NCBI GenBank assembly: GCA_016189905.1
Contig: JACPRP010000001.1
Coordinates: 62,001 to 126,000 of the forward strand
Direction: 5' to 3'
Origin: Chloroflexota bacterium
Lineage (GTDB): Bacteria; Chloroflexota; UBA6077; FW602-bin22; JACPRP01
DNA length: 64,000 nucleotides
Shown here: in pieces, positions 7,574 to 17,841 of the stretch
How the letters are laid out: each line of letters starts with the position of its first letter
How positions within the stretch are numbered: position 1 is the stretch's first letter
Position numbers and translations under genes: made by a program
The notes under the pieces: model-generated
What the model saw: the letters and a program-made list of their open reading frames with translations, nothing else
The model's database searches: none
What the model was told of the DNA's origin: nothing

Positions 7574-10240
7574 CTACTGCAGGCCCGTCATCCTTTCGCG
7601 AAGCTTCGTAAGGCGCTCGTTATAGCCAGCTAATTTAGCGCGCTCCTTCTCGACCACCACAGGAGGCGCCTTCGCGACGAAACCTGGATTCGCCAGGGTG
7701 GCTTCCGTTCTGGCGGCCAGGGCTTTAACGTCCTCGATCTCCTTGCGGATGCGTTCGATCTCGGCCGTCACGTCGATCATTCCGGCCAGCGGCAAATAGA
7801 CCTCGACCTCACCGACGATGACGTGAAGGGCCTGCGTGGGACGTCGATCGAGACGCTCGTGAATCTCGAGCGTCTCCACCCGCGCCAGGGTCTTGATGAT
7901 CGCCTGTTGCCGCTCGAACAACTGCGTTCTGGCCCCCGCGACGACGATGGCTTCTATGCGGCGGGCCGGCTCGATGCCGAACTCTGCTCGGGCATTCCTG
8001 ATTCCGCGAACGGCACCCATCAAAAGATCAAGATCAGTCTCAGCCTCGGGATAGACCGGGCCAGGGATCGGCCAGGAAGAGACCATCAAGCTATCGCCGA
8101 CGTGCGGCAAATGCTGCCAGATCTCTTCCGTGACGAACGGCATAAAAGGATGCAGCAGGTGTAACATCTTGTCCAACACGTCGCCCAGCACCGCCAGGGT
8201 GGTCATCTTCGCTCTATCGGAGCCTTTACCGTACAGAACGATCTTGGAGATCTCGATGTACCAATCACAGAATTCGTTCCAGAGGAACTCGTAGATTATT
8301 CGCCCAGCCTCGCCGAACTGGAACTGCTCGAGCAGGTTCGTGGCATCGGCGACGACGCGGCTGCACCGACTGATGATCCATTTGTCGGCTAGCTGATAAT
8401 CGCCTTCGTCCGGCTGGAAGTCGCCAACTCCGTCCGGCGGCAAGACACTCTGAACGTACCTGGCCGCGTTCCAGAGCTTGTTGGCGAAGTTCCGGCCCGC
8501 CTCGAGCTTCTCCTCGGACATCTTCATATCGTTGCCGGGCGTGCTTCCGGTGAGGATGGCAAAGCGGAGCGCGTCGGCACCGTATTTGGCGATCACGCCC
8601 AAGGGGTTGGCGACGTTGCCTTTAGACTTGCTCATCTTCTCGCCCTTGTCGTCCCGCATCAGGCCGTGCAGATAAACGTGCCGGAACGGCACATCGCCGG
8701 TGCATTCCAGCCCCATCATTATCATTCTGGCAACCCAGAAGAAAATGATATCGTAGCCCGTCTCCATCACGTCGGTAGGATAGAAATAGCGATAATCTTC
8801 GGTCTCGGTGGGCCAGCCCAGCGTGCTGAAAGGCCACAACCCGGAGCTAAACCAGGTATCCAGCACGTCAGGATCCTGCACTATCCGCGGGCTATTACAC
8901 TTGGCGCAGGTTGTCGGCGTCTCCACGCTGACGGTAAGCTCGCCGCAGTCCTCACAGTACCAGACCGGTATACGGTGGCCCCACCATAGCTGGCGGGAGA
9001 TGCACCAATCGCGGATGTTCTCCATCCAATTAAAGTAAACCTTGCCGAATCGCTCGGGGATGAAGCGAATCCGTCCATCCCGCACGGCATCGATCGCAGG
9101 TTCCGCGAGCGGCTTGATCCGGACAAACCACTGCCTGGAGACGATGGGCTCGACGACGCTGCCGCATTTCTCACAATGTCCGATGGAGTGGACGTGGTCC
9201 TCGATCTTGACCAACAAACCCTCGGCCTTCAAGTCCTCGAGAAGCTCTGTTCGGCAGGCGTAGCGATCAAGGCCCGCGTATTTGCCGGCGTTCTCGTTCA
9301 TGGTGGCGTCGAGGTTCAGGATATTGATCGACGGCAGGTTATGGCGTTTGCCAACCTCGTAGTCGGTCGGGTCGTGCGCCGGCGTCACCTTCACCGCGCC
9401 TGTGCCGAACGACGGATCGACCGCGGGATCGGCGATGATCGGGATGACCCTTTTGACCTCGGGCAGGACCGCCTTGCGACCGATAAGATCTTTATAGCGC
9501 GGATCATCGGGATTCACGGCGACGGCGGTGTCCCCAAGGATAGTCTCGGGCCGCGTCGTCGCCACGGTTATGTACTGCTCGGGTTTCCCTTTCTCGGCAA
9601 CCAGCGGATAGCGCACGTACCACAGCTTCGCCTGCGTCTCCTCGTGATCCACCTCGAGGTCTGACAGGGCGGTGGTGCAACGAGGACACCAGTTAATCAT
9701 GTATTCGCCACGGTAGATCAATCCTTTGTCGTACAGACGGACAAAGGTTTCTCGCACAGCCCGAGAAAGGCCCGGGTCCAGGGTAAACCTCTGGCGGGTC
9801 CAATCGCACGAGGCGCCCATTCGTCGCAGTTGTTCGGTGATGACGTTCCCGTATTTCTCCTTCCACCGCCACACGGCCTCGACGAACTTTTCGCGACCGA
9901 GATCGAAGCGGGTCAACCCCTGTTTCGCCAGCTCGCGCTCGACGACGTTCTGAGTGGCGATGCCGGCGTGATCGGTACCTGGCAGCCATAGCGCCTGCCG
10001 TCCCTGCATTCGCCGCCAGCGAATGATGATATCCTCAAAGGCGACGAACATCGCGTGGCCATAGTGCAGCTCGCCGGTCACGTTTGGTGGCGGCATAGAG
10101 ATGACAAAAGGCTGCTTGTCCCAATCTACTTTCGGCGTGAAGTAGCCCTCGCTTTCCCAGAAGGCGTATAGCCTCTCTTCAACCTTTCGGGGATCATACG
10201 CCTTGGCCATCTCTTCGCGTCGAGTTCCGGCTGGATCCAT
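7574..10240 (-). CDS. valS: Valyl-tRNA synthetase
   Basis: 888 aa, normal length for bacterial ValRS. Class I signature PNVTGELHYGHAM (HIGH motif as HYGH) lies near residue 60 and GEKMSKSKGN near 560. The CP1 editing domain lies between (TTRPETILGDTAVAVNP), with zinc-type cysteine pairs CEKCGSVVEP and CEDCGE/CAKC. The C-terminus has the anticodon-binding domain and the ValRS coiled coil (EIERIRKEIEDVKALAARTEATL). ATG is chosen by an AAGGAG site 8 bases upstream. It attaches valine to tRNA-Val in the cytoplasm. The leader of about 160 bases contains a strong terminator hairpin, so expression may be set by attenuation. Confidence 0.97.
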   Translation of the reverse strand: MDPAGTRREEMAKAYDPRKVEERLYAFWESEGYFTPKVDWDKQPFVISMPPPNVTGELHYGHAMFVAFEDIIIRWRRMQGRQALWLPGTDHAGIATQNVVERELAKQGLTRFDLGREKFVEAVWRWKEKYGNVITEQLRRMGASCDWTRQRFTLDPGLSRAVRETFVRLYDKGLIYRGEYMINWCPRCTTALSDLEVDHEETQAKLWYVRYPLVAEKGKPEQYITVATTRPETILGDTAVAVNPDDPRYKDLIGRKAVLPEVKRVIPIIADPAVDPSFGTGAVKVTPAHDPTDYEVGKRHNLPSINILNLDATMNENAGKYAGLDRYACRTELLEDLKAEGLLVKIEDHVHSIGHCEKCGSVVEPIVSRQWFVRIKPLAEPAIDAVRDGRIRFIPERFGKVYFNWMENIRDWCISRQLWWGHRIPVWYCEDCGELTVSVETPTTCAKCNSPRIVQDPDVLDTWFSSGLWPFSTLGWPTETEDYRYFYPTDVMETGYDIIFFWVARMIMMGLECTGDVPFRHVYLHGLMRDDKGEKMSKSKGNVANPLGVIAKYGADALRFAILTGSTPGNDMKMSEEKLEAGRNFANKLWNAARYVQSVLPPDGVGDFQPDEGDYQLADKWIISRCSRVVADATNLLEQFQFGEAGRIIYEFLWNEFCDWYIEISKIVLYGKGSDRAKMTTLAVLGDVLDKMLHLLHPFMPFVTEEIWQHLPHVGDSLMVSSWPIPGPVYPEAETDLDLLMGAVRGIRNARAEFGIEPARRIEAIVVAGARTQLFERQQAIIKTLARVETLEIHERLDRRPTQALHVIVGEVEVYLPLAGMIDVTAEIERIRKEIEDVKALAARTEATLANPGFVAKAPPVVVEKERAKLAGYNERLTKLRERMTGLQ

Positions 10241-10292
10241 GGGTATTGCTCCTTAACGGTCGATATGCCTTCGGGGCGAAATCAAGGTCAAA

Positions 10293-10326
10293 CTAAAAAC
10301 TCCCTTCGTTCAACTGACGAAAGGAG
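10293..10326 (-). terminator. Terminator-like attenuator in the valS leader
   Basis: CTCCTTTCGT / ACGAAGGGAG form a 10-bp stem (one G-U pair) with a 7-base loop followed by TTTTTAG on the minus strand. It lies between the valS promoter and start codon, and no other minus-strand gene lies upstream, so it can only act on valS itself. What controls read-through is not identified; a canonical T-box is not present. Confidence 0.65.
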
Positions 10327-10405
10327 CGCTTTCAGGTGCGGCATTAACAGACATGGGTCGGCACGTGCGGTGCCTTCCCGCCAGCCTCGACCTCACGCCC
10401 GTCAT

Positions 10406-10435
10406 ATTGTAACGTATGCGCGCAAGGCACGTCAA
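10406..10435 (-). promoter_or_regulatory. Promoter of valS
   Basis: TTGACG, 18-base spacer, TACAAT on the minus strand. The predicted leader is about 160 bases and contains the attenuator hairpin. Confidence 0.65.
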
Positions 10436-10551
10436 TGCCGAATGGCAGGAAAGTTTGCGTTGTGAGGAGTCCCAATTGATTGGACACGCTGATGCGCCCG
10501 ATACGGCCGCGCTGGCCATGGCATACAGGCACAAACACAGGCCTAAACTCC

Positions 10552-10580
10552 TTGACTTTTAGTACCCGCTTTGGTATATT
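10552..10580 (+). promoter_or_regulatory. Promoter of the guaB3 purine operon
   Basis: TTGACT, 17-base spacer, TATATT on the plus strand, giving a leader of about 250 bases before guaB3. Confidence 0.7.
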
Positions 10581-10585
10581 TTCCA

Positions 10586-10838
10586 AGAGCGTAAGCTGTG
10601 CTAGTTGCGGCATGCGCCGCCGAGGGGATCAGCTCTCATAGTTTCTCGTGCTGTGTATCCCGGTTATGATGGAATGCCAGGGTACAGCGCAGGCCAAAGG
10701 TTGGCAGCTCAGCCACGGTAGATCTCTCGCCCCGCGAGATGATCCGTCCGTCTGAGCTATTTTTCTAAGGAATGACATCCCCTGGTTTCCAGCTCAAAAG
10801 GAAAATGTGGTTGGAACGTGTTTGGCTGGAGGGAGTGA
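10586..10838 (+). ncRNA. Structured 5' leader of the purine operon with terminator-like hairpin
   Basis: The leader folds into several stems by eye. The last is a nested structure closed by AGCTCAG / CTGAGCT (10706-10712 with 10752-10758), enclosing ACGG/CCGT and ATCTC/GAGAT stems, and followed by ATTTTTC. An upstream AGCTC (10631-10635) could pair with the same GAGCT and disrupt it, which is how attenuators switch. No known riboswitch class was recognised. The function is inferred only. Confidence 0.45.
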
Positions 10839-11990
10839 ATGGCAGAAATGGAATCAGGAACGCGGAAAGAACTGCGGCGTGCCTACGGATTCGACGAGGT
10901 GGCGCTGGTACCGGGCAACGTGACGATCAACCCGGTGGACATCGACCTTTCGTGGCGAATCGGCGGGTGCGAGTTCGCTATCCCTGTGTTGGCATCAGCT
11001 ATGGACGCAGTCGTTAATCCTGATTTTGCCGTTCGCTTTGGGCGATTCGGTGGCCTGGCGGTCTTGAATCTCGAGGGTTTGCAAACGCGATATGAGAATC
11101 CTGAGGAGCCACTGGCCGAGATCGCACAATCCTCACCAGCAGAAGTGACGTCACTGATCCAGCGGGTTTATCAGCAGCCGATTCGTCCTGCCCTCATTGG
11201 AGAGCGCATTCGCTCGATCAAGCAGGCAGGGGTTATCGCCGCTGTGGCTTGCACACCTCAGAATGCCCCCGAGTTTGCACCCCTGGCAGTTGAAGCAGGT
11301 GCAGAACTCTTCGTAGTGGCGTCAACTGTGACCACGGCCAGACACATCTCTGCCGGCAAACAGGAACTATCTTTCGAGAAGTTTTGCAGTTCTATGGAAG
11401 TTCCGGTGCTGGTGGGCAACTGCGTGAGCTACAGCGCCGCTCGCGAGCTGATGCAGACTGGTATAGCTGGCCTGCTCGTAGGAGTGGGGCCAGGCGCAGC
11501 CTGTACGAGTCGCGAGGTGCTGGGGGTTGGAGTTCCACAAGTTACGGCAACTATCGATTGCGCCGCAGCACGAGACGATCACTTTCGAGAAACTGGGCGC
11601 TACGTCCCCATCATCACCGATGGTGGGATGCGTACCGGCGGAGACATCAGCAAGGCAATAGCTGCTGGAGCCGACGCCGTGATGCTAGGGTCCCCGTTCG
11701 CGCAATCTGCGGAAGCTCCCGGACGCGGCTACCATTGGGGAATGGCGACGCCCCATCCGGGTCTGCCACGCGGCACACGCATACGCGTCGAAATTAACGG
11801 TTCGCTGCAACAAATTCTTTTCGGCCCGACGTCCAGGACGGACGGGACCCAAAACCTGATGGGGGCATTGCGCACGTCGATGGGCGTTTGTGGCGCGGCC
11901 AACATCAAGGAGATGCAACAAGCAGAGATGGTCATCGCACCCGCGATAGTGACCGAGGGCAAGATATGGCAGCTAACCGGCAGAAAGTAG
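10839..11990 (+). CDS. guaB3: GuaB3-type IMP dehydrogenase family protein
   Basis: 383 aa, without CBS domains, as in the GuaB3 subfamily. The TIM barrel begins with the FDEVALVPG segment and PVLASAMDAVVNP. The active-site loop is VGVGPGAACTSREVLGVGVPQ, whose cysteine is the IMPDH nucleophile. TDGGMRTGGDISKAIAAGADAVMLGSPFA is the IMP phosphate-binding segment. It should oxidise IMP to XMP with NAD, feeding the GMP synthase gene downstream; GuaB3 proteins were long of unknown activity but act as IMPDH in cyanobacteria. ATG follows GGAGGGAG. First gene of guaB3, NYN-LOTUS, guaA, purD, purE. Confidence 0.88.
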   Translation: MAEMESGTRKELRRAYGFDEVALVPGNVTINPVDIDLSWRIGGCEFAIPVLASAMDAVVNPDFAVRFGRFGGLAVLNLEGLQTRYENPEEPLAEIAQSSPAEVTSLIQRVYQQPIRPALIGERIRSIKQAGVIAAVACTPQNAPEFAPLAVEAGAELFVVASTVTTARHISAGKQELSFEKFCSSMEVPVLVGNCVSYSAARELMQTGIAGLLVGVGPGAACTSREVLGVGVPQVTATIDCAAARDDHFRETGRYVPIITDGGMRTGGDISKAIAAGADAVMLGSPFAQSAEAPGRGYHWGMATPHPGLPRGTRIRVEINGSLQQILFGPTSRTDGTQNLMGALRTSMGVCGAANIKEMQQAEMVIAPAIVTEGKIWQLTGRK

Positions 11991-12003
11991 GAGATAGTGC
12001 CAG

Positions 12004-14202
12004 ATGGCGGACAACAACGAGAATTTCGTTGCCCTCTTTATCGACTGGGACAACCTGGCTATCAGCATTGCCGCTGATCTGGGGGGAGCAACCCCAGATG
12101 TCAAGCGTATCGTACAGACGGCTCAGAAGTACGGAACAATCCTGATCGCTCGCGCCTATGCCGAGTGGAATGCAACAAGCGACCGACTCAACCTTTATCG
12201 CGCCGGTGTCGAGCCGGTGTATGCCCCGACCTTCCGTTTCGATGCAGACCCCATCACCCAGGCCGCCCGTGGGAAGAGCCTGGCAGACCCGTGTATGGTG
12301 GCGGATTGCGTAGATATCCTTCATTTACTTCCAAAAATCACTACCTTCGTCGTGGTGAGCGGCGATAAGGACCTTATCCCTGTGGTGCGATTGGCTCAGC
12401 TTCGGGGAAAACGCGTCGCCGTCATTGGGCCAGACTACGCAGCCGGCGTGCTGCGGGAGATAGCCGACGAATTCATCTCTTACAGAACCCTTGTAGAGGC
12501 CGGTAACGGCAGGATGGCTGAATCGTCGATGGCTGAGACAGCCAAGGGTAATCACCGCCGTCCCCCCGTCAGGGCGGTTCCAAGCCAGCAGCCTAGCAGG
12601 ATGACGCGTGACATCCGCCCGGCAGCCGTACCACAGCCCCCGGTGAAGGCAAGGCCACGAGACATTCTCCCCGATCAGCCGGAGCCGACCCCTCAGACAG
12701 TCGTATCCGAGATCTCAGAGTTACCGGCGATCGAGGCGGCTGCTCCCAAGGAGGTCGCATACGATCTCCCAACGGTCTTCGCTGCTTTGGTCGATATCGT
12801 GAAGCAGCGCACCGGCGAGGGCAAACACCGACTGCGAGCGACGAATCTCAAGGATTCCTTGATGATCAGACTTCCTGGCTTCAGCGAACGGAAATACGGT
12901 TTTGCCAAGTTCAAGGATTTCCTCCTATCGGCCGAGAAGGCCGGGTTCATCTCGGTGAGCGTGGCCGGACCTGTCCACTGGGTGTCGCTGCCTGAGAAGA
13001 TCGATGAGACGAGCGAGGCTCTTGCGCCTGCCGTCGTCGAGCAGCCTGTCGCCGCAGAAGCGCCAGACATTATCAGTATAGCCGACGACCACTACGCAGG
13101 TATCGTCAAGTTTCTCATCGACCTGCGAGGCCGCAGCAGGTGGCTTACCTACACCTACGTGCTCACCAATCTCATCAGCTTCCTCAACAGGCTGCTACCG
13201 CAGGCAGACGCGGAATCCGCTGCGCGAGCAACGCTCAACAGGCTGGTTCAAGAGGGCATCCTGCGCATAGACCGTGAGCCCCAGGAGGTGGAGGTCGGCG
13301 GCATCAAGCACCGGGTGAGAATGTGTCACATCGAAGAGAAGCACCCGCTGGTGGCAGAGATGCTTACGGCAATTAGGTCTGAAACACAGCAGGTAGAGGC
13401 CGAGCTGGCCACCATGCAGACAACCGAATTGGCTGAGGAATCGCCAGAGCCTGAGCCCGCCGCACTGATAGCTTCCGAAGGTGAGGACGGTCTCGCGGGG
13501 GTGGAGCCATTGGCCGACGAGGCGAACGTGGGGCCAGAAGACGTATCCGAATGCCCACCCGAAGCGGTGGAGCAGGTCGGCGCCCAGCCCACGGCGACGG
13601 GTGATGTCGAGCCCGCGGCAACGTCAGAAGAAGATGAAACGAGCCAGGCGCCCGCACCACAAGAGCCGCCAGTGGCTTCGTCGAAGGGCGACCGTCAGCC
13701 TGAAACCGAGCAGGTCAGGAACGGCGACGCTCAGACCACCGCGGCCGCCGAAGCCAAGGTCGACCATGGGTCGGCCCTCATTGGCATCGGCGTTCCGCTT
13801 CGCCTTGACGAGGCCTTTGCGGCAGTCGATAGAGTGATTCGGAAGTCGACCGCCGCTGGCAGAGCCGGTAAGATGGGCGTAAGACTGACCGGACTGAAGG
13901 CCAAGCTCACGGGCGAACTCGGACACTTCGACGAGCAAATCTACGGATTTAGCAAGTTCAAGGATTTTCTGGTTGCTGCCGAGCGGGCTGGATGGATCAA
14001 ACTGGAAGCCTCGGGGCCAGCGGTATGGGTGAAGCTTCCCGCTGCACCCGAAGATGAGCCCCCGACCGATTCCGCACCGCCGCCCATAGTGGAGCCAGAA
14101 ACGGAACTGAAGCAGGCTGACGTGAAAAGTGCTGGCAAGAGGCCACGTGGACCCCGGCGACGCTCGCAGGCCAAGGCGAAAGAGGTGCTAGTTGAAACAT
14201 AA
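12004..14202 (+). CDS. NYN-domain protein with two LOTUS/OST-HTH domains (MARF1-like architecture)
   Basis: 732 aa. Residues about 8-165 form a NYN/PIN-like nuclease domain with FIDWDNLAI (Asp14, Asp16), DCVDILHLL and [13 protein letters not shown]. Two OST-HTH/LOTUS domains follow, near 255-335 ([20 protein letters not shown]) and near 590-690 ([20 protein letters not shown]). They are separated by a winged-helix-like segment ([16 protein letters not shown]) and long acidic Ala/Pro/Glu-rich linkers. LOTUS domains bind RNA, often G-rich or G4 structures, and NYN domains cleave RNA, so a ribonuclease or RNA-control role is likely. It sits 13 bases after guaB3 and overlaps guaA by 11 bases, hence tightly coupled to guanine nucleotide synthesis. 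The reason for that link is unknown. Confidence 0.85.
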   Translation: MADNNENFVALFIDWDNLAISIAADLGGATPDVKRIVQTAQKYGTILIARAYAEWNATSDRLNLYRAGVEPVYAPTFRFDADPITQAARGKSLADPCMVADCVDILHLLPKITTFVVVSGDKDLIPVVRLAQLRGKRVAVIGPDYAAGVLREIADEFISYRTLVEAGNGRMAESSMAETAKGNHRRPPVRAVPSQQPSRMTRDIRPAAVPQPPVKARPRDILPDQPEPTPQTVVSEISELPAIEAAAPKEVAYDLPTVFAALVDIVKQRTGEGKHRLRATNLKDSLMIRLPGFSERKYGFAKFKDFLLSAEKAGFISVSVAGPVHWVSLPEKIDETSEALAPAVVEQPVAAEAPDIISIADDHYAGIVKFLIDLRGRSRWLTYTYVLTNLISFLNRLLPQADAESAARATLNRLVQEGILRIDREPQEVEVGGIKHRVRMCHIEEKHPLVAEMLTAIRSETQQVEAELATMQTTELAEESPEPEPAALIASEGEDGLAGVEPLADEANVGPEDVSECPPEAVEQVGAQPTATGDVEPAATSEEDETSQAPAPQEPPVASSKGDRQPETEQVRNGDAQTTAAAEAKVDHGSALIGIGVPLRLDEAFAAVDRVIRKSTAAGRAGKMGVRLTGLKAKLTGELGHFDEQIYGFSKFKDFLVAAERAGWIKLEASGPAVWVKLPAAPEDEPPTDSAPPPIVEPETELKQADVKSAGKRPRGPRRRSQAKAKEVLVET

Positions 14203-15877
14203 TAAAGAAGCGCCCGATCTGAGCCACAGAGTAGCGGCTACCGACGACCTGGAGATATCCGCGTATCTTCAGGTCGCGGAGACGCGAAAGGTTCTCGCCG
14301 ATCAAGAATCGGAAGTGCCTTCGTCCACAAACTCGCCGATCTCCCGTGAGGCTGTCGTAATCCTCGACTTCGGCTCGCAGTACAGTCAGTTGATCGCACG
14401 ACGCGTGCGCGAGTGCCACGTCTACTGTGAGATTCTGCCTCCGGATGCGCCCTACGAGCGAGTGCAGGCACTGCAGCCGCGTGGGTTCATCCTGTCTGGA
14501 GGACCCGCGAGCGTGTATGACACGGACGCGCCCAAACTGCCAGGCTACGTACTCGAAACCGGACTGCCCGTTCTGGGCGTTTGCTACGGAATGCAGCTCG
14601 TTGCCCAGGAACTCGGCGGCCTTGTGGCCCCGGCAACGAAGCGAGAATACGGCCACGCGGTGGCCTATGTCAATGACACCAGCAGCCGCATCTTCACGGG
14701 TCTGCCGTTTAGCTTTTCGGTCTGGATGAGCCACGGCGATCAGGTGTCGCAGTTGCCACCTGGCTTCCAGGTACTCGCCTACACCGATAACTCGCAGGTA
14801 GCCGCGATGGGCAAAGAGAAAATCTTTGGCCTTCAATTTCACCCCGAGGTCGTACACACGACCGAGGGCAAGAACATAATCAGAAATTTTCTCTATGAGG
14901 TCTGTGGCTGCGAAGGGAGTTGGACTCCGGGTTCGTTCGTCTCCGATACAATGCAACGAATACGTGAGCAAGTAGGCAGTGGCAAGGTCATTTGCGCGTT
15001 GAGCGGCGGCGTCGATTCCGCGATCACGGCCACGCTGGTCCATAAAGCGGTCGGCGATCAATTGACCTGTATCTTCGTCAACAACGGCTTGCTGCGGCGC
15101 GAGGAAGCGGAGAGAAACATCCACACGTTTCAAAAGAATCTTCAGATGAACCTTGTTTATGTGGACGCCACCGACAGGTTTCTGAGCAGGCTGATCGGAA
15201 TCATCGACCCCGAGCTCAAACGCCGCATAATCGGCGAGGAGTTCATTCGCGTGTTCGAGGAAGAAGCGCGCAAAATCGGCAATATCGACTTCCTCGCCCA
15301 GGGCACGCTTTATCCCGATGTGATCGAGAGCACGACGCCCGAGACGAAGGCGGCGGCCAAGATAAAGACACACCACAACGTCGGCGGCCTACCACCCAAC
15401 CTCAGATTCTCCCTGGTCGAGCCGCTGCGCTATCTCTTCAAAGACGAGGTACGCGCCGTCGGCATCGAGCTGGGTCTGCCTGAAGAGATGGTCTATCGTC
15501 AACCATTCCCTGGTCCAGGCCTGGCCATCAGGGTCATCGGAGAGGTGACTCGCGAGAGGCTCGAGGTACTACGAGCCGCAGACTGGATCGTCATGAATGA
15601 GGTGAAGAGGTCTGGGCTGTATCGCGAGCTATGGCAAAGCTTCGCCATTTTGACGCCGCTGCGCAGCGTCGGAGTGATGGGCGATGGTAGAACCTACGCC
15701 AACGTCGTGGCCGTAAGAGCGGTCACCAGTGAGGATGGGATGACGGCGGATTGGGCTCACCTGCCCTACGATGTGCTGGCCAGAATATCGAACCGCATCG
15801 TCAACGAGGTTCCCGGCGTCAATCGCGTCGTCTACGACATCAGCTCCAAGCCTCCATCTACTATCGAGTGGGAGTGA
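14192..15877 (+). CDS. guaA: GMP synthase (glutamine-hydrolysing)
   Basis: 561 aa by the TTG start. A class-I amidotransferase domain carries [15 protein letters not shown] (nucleophile Cys) and FHPEVVHT (His/Glu). The ATP pyrophosphatase domain has [10 protein letters not shown], and the dimerisation domain ends in PSTIEWE as in all GuaA. It converts XMP to GMP. The TTG overlaps the end of the NYN-LOTUS gene and has AGAGGTG upstream. This gives an unusual N-terminal extension of about 50 residues before the normal beginning ([15 protein letters not shown]). A GTG 42 codons in (VPSSTNSP) would remove most of it but lacks a ribosome site. Enzyme identity is certain, the start is not. Confidence 0.97.
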   Translation: MKHNKEAPDLSHRVAATDDLEISAYLQVAETRKVLADQESEVPSSTNSPISREAVVILDFGSQYSQLIARRVRECHVYCEILPPDAPYERVQALQPRGFILSGGPASVYDTDAPKLPGYVLETGLPVLGVCYGMQLVAQELGGLVAPATKREYGHAVAYVNDTSSRIFTGLPFSFSVWMSHGDQVSQLPPGFQVLAYTDNSQVAAMGKEKIFGLQFHPEVVHTTEGKNIIRNFLYEVCGCEGSWTPGSFVSDTMQRIREQVGSGKVICALSGGVDSAITATLVHKAVGDQLTCIFVNNGLLRREEAERNIHTFQKNLQMNLVYVDATDRFLSRLIGIIDPELKRRIIGEEFIRVFEEEARKIGNIDFLAQGTLYPDVIESTTPETKAAAKIKTHHNVGGLPPNLRFSLVEPLRYLFKDEVRAVGIELGLPEEMVYRQPFPGPGLAIRVIGEVTRERLEVLRAADWIVMNEVKRSGLYRELWQSFAILTPLRSVGVMGDGRTYANVVAVRAVTSEDGMTADWAHLPYDVLARISNRIVNEVPGVNRVVYDISSKPPSTIEWE

Positions 15878-15886
15878 ACTTGAACA

Positions 15887-17146
15887 GTGCGCGTATTAGT
15901 CGTAGGTAGCGGGGCGAGAGAGCATGCCATCATCTGGAAGCTTTCTCAAAGCCCACGCATCACACAGTTGTATTGTGCCCCGGGCAATGGTGGCACGAGA
16001 GCGATAGCGGAGAACCTGGCAATCTCGGCGACGGACGTCGCGGACCTGGTCGAGTGGGCGCAAGCTCACTCCATCGACCTCACAGTCATCGGGCCCGAAG
16101 ACCCTCTCGCAGCCGGCATCGCCGATCGTTTCAGGGAATTGAGCCTGCCGGTCTTCGGACCGAGCAAAGAGGGGGCCAGGATCGAGAGCAGCAAGGCCTG
16201 GGCAAAAGAGCTTATGCAGCGCTATCACGTGCCCACTGCCGCCAGCGCCACATTCACCGAGCCCTCCGAGGCGGAAGAATATTTACGCCACCAATCTCTG
16301 CCTATCGTCGTCAAAGCCGACGGTCTGGCCGCGGGCAAGGGCGTGATCGTCGCTCACACGCGCGAGGAAGCTCTGGCCGCCGTGGCGCACATTATGAAAG
16401 ATAGGGCGGTTGGCGAAGCCGGAAGTCGGATAATAATTGAGGAGTGCCTGACAGGGGTTGAGGTATCGGTGCTCGCCTTCACCGACGGAAAATCAATCCG
16501 TCCGATGGTTCCCGCCTGCGATTACAAGCGGGTGTTCGACAACGACAACGGCCCGAACACCGGAGGAATGGGCGCGTACTCTCCGCCGCGATTTGCCACG
16601 AAAGAGCTGCTTGCGCAAATAGAGGAAACCGTTCTTCAGCCGATCGTTGACGGAATGGCCGCCGAGGACGTCCCATATTCAGGCGTGCTCTACGCAGGGA
16701 TGATGGTCACCGAGAGCGGGCCCAAGGTGCTAGAGTTCAATTGCCGCTTCGGCGACCCCGAGACCCAGGTCATTCTGCCCCGGCTGAAGAGCGATCTGCT
16801 GGACGTCATGTTGCGCATCGTCGAAGGCAAGCTCGGAGAAGCCGATGTCCAGTGGTCAGAAGAGGCTTCCTGCGGCGTCGTGCTCGCCTCGGGGGGATAT
16901 CCAGGCCCGTTTGCCAAAGGATATCCCATCTCTGGCCTCGAGACGATCGATTCCGACGCTCTGGTCTTTCAAGCCGGCACGGCGAGGCAGGGAGGGGCGA
17001 CCATCACGTCGGGAGGACGCGTGCTCACGGTGGTCGGGCTCGACAAGGACCTGGCCGGAGCGAGGGCGAAGGCCTACGCCAACGCCACCAGAATATCTTT
17101 CGATGGGTGCCACTATCGTAAGGACGTTGCTTTAAGAGAGGTCTAG
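15887..17146 (+). CDS. purD: Phosphoribosylamine-glycine ligase (GAR synthetase)
   Basis: 419 aa, typical length. It begins [18 protein letters not shown], the PurD N-terminal signature. ATP-grasp elements include [14 protein letters not shown] and [13 protein letters not shown], with [12 protein letters not shown] as the metal/ATP site. It joins glycine to phosphoribosylamine in the second step of purine synthesis. GTG start, 9 bases after the guaA stop; followed by purE after 2 bases. Confidence 0.97.
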   Translation: MRVLVVGSGAREHAIIWKLSQSPRITQLYCAPGNGGTRAIAENLAISATDVADLVEWAQAHSIDLTVIGPEDPLAAGIADRFRELSLPVFGPSKEGARIESSKAWAKELMQRYHVPTAASATFTEPSEAEEYLRHQSLPIVVKADGLAAGKGVIVAHTREEALAAVAHIMKDRAVGEAGSRIIIEECLTGVEVSVLAFTDGKSIRPMVPACDYKRVFDNDNGPNTGGMGAYSPPRFATKELLAQIEETVLQPIVDGMAAEDVPYSGVLYAGMMVTESGPKVLEFNCRFGDPETQVILPRLKSDLLDVMLRIVEGKLGEADVQWSEEASCGVVLASGGYPGPFAKGYPISGLETIDSDALVFQAGTARQGGATITSGGRVLTVVGLDKDLAGARAKAYANATRISFDGCHYRKDVALREV

Positions 17147-17148
17147 AA

Positions 17149-17613
17149 ATGCCGCTGGTCTCCGTGGTGATGGGTAGCGATTCCGACAAGCCATTTATGC
17201 AAGGCACGATCGACATACTATCCGAGATGGGAATAGAATGTGAGATGGTAGTGATGTCGGCACATCGCAATCCGGAGGCGGTGAGGGAGTTTGGCCAGAC
17301 GGCGCGCCAGCGAGGCATCGAAGTGATCGTCGCCGGCGCGGGTGCGGCGGCGCACTTGCCAGGGGTCCTGGCGTCGTGGACGACGATACCGGTCATCGGC
17401 GTGCCCTTGCCCACCAGCGATCTCAACGGGGTCGATTCGCTATACGCGATCGTGCAGATGCCAGCCGGCATTCCGGTGGCCACGGTAGCCATTGGCAAGG
17501 CTGGCGCCAAGAATGCCGCCTATCTCGCCGCCCAAATCCTGGGTCTCAAGTTCGATCGCATCCGACAGTCCTACGAAGATCACCGGAGGCGCCTCGCCCA
17601 GCCGATGAGTTGA
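17149..17613 (+). CDS. purE: N5-carboxyaminoimidazole ribonucleotide mutase (class I PurE)
   Basis: 154 aa. It begins [14 protein letters not shown], with the SDSD loop that binds the ribonucleotide phosphate. MSAHRNP and [14 protein letters not shown] are the catalytic His and substrate-binding segments of PurE. It converts N5-CAIR to CAIR. Last gene of the purine operon; purK is not in the window. Confidence 0.96.
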   Translation: MPLVSVVMGSDSDKPFMQGTIDILSEMGIECEMVVMSAHRNPEAVREFGQTARQRGIEVIVAGAGAAAHLPGVLASWTTIPVIGVPLPTSDLNGVDSLYAIVQMPAGIPVATVAIGKAGAKNAAYLAAQILGLKFDRIRQSYEDHRRRLAQPMS

Positions 17614-17841
17614 TACGCATGCTGGGCAAGGGTTCCGCGTTTTGTCGTGTTGTAATGAGCGTGGCGAGGATAGGGTAAGGGTGCTCGACTGTTCGAACAG
17701 GCGAACTCTCACCCAGCCTCTCCCTCTTGCGAAATGGAGAGGGGAAATTGTCGTCAGCCTGCCATGCAGCCAAATACAGTGGAAGAATGCCGTCGATACA
17801 CGGAAACGTGGAAGAAACGGAGGACGTGGCGGTGCGCCTGT
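17614..17841. repeat. Gap between convergent purE and site-2 protease with a GC-rich hairpin repeat
   Basis: Contains CCTCTCC (17717-17723) / GGAGAGG (17736-17742) with a 12-base loop inside a CTCTCACCCAGCCTCTCCCT segment that looks like a dispersed intergenic repeat. It may serve as a two-way terminator, though no T-run follows. No gene is credible here. Confidence 0.4.

Noticed and set aside
10340-10400. Canonical T-box riboswitch in valS leader
   Set aside because: GGCGGGAAGGCACCGC resembles the T-box core, but the UGGN bulge is not intact, and the predicted promoter leaves no room for a specifier stem.
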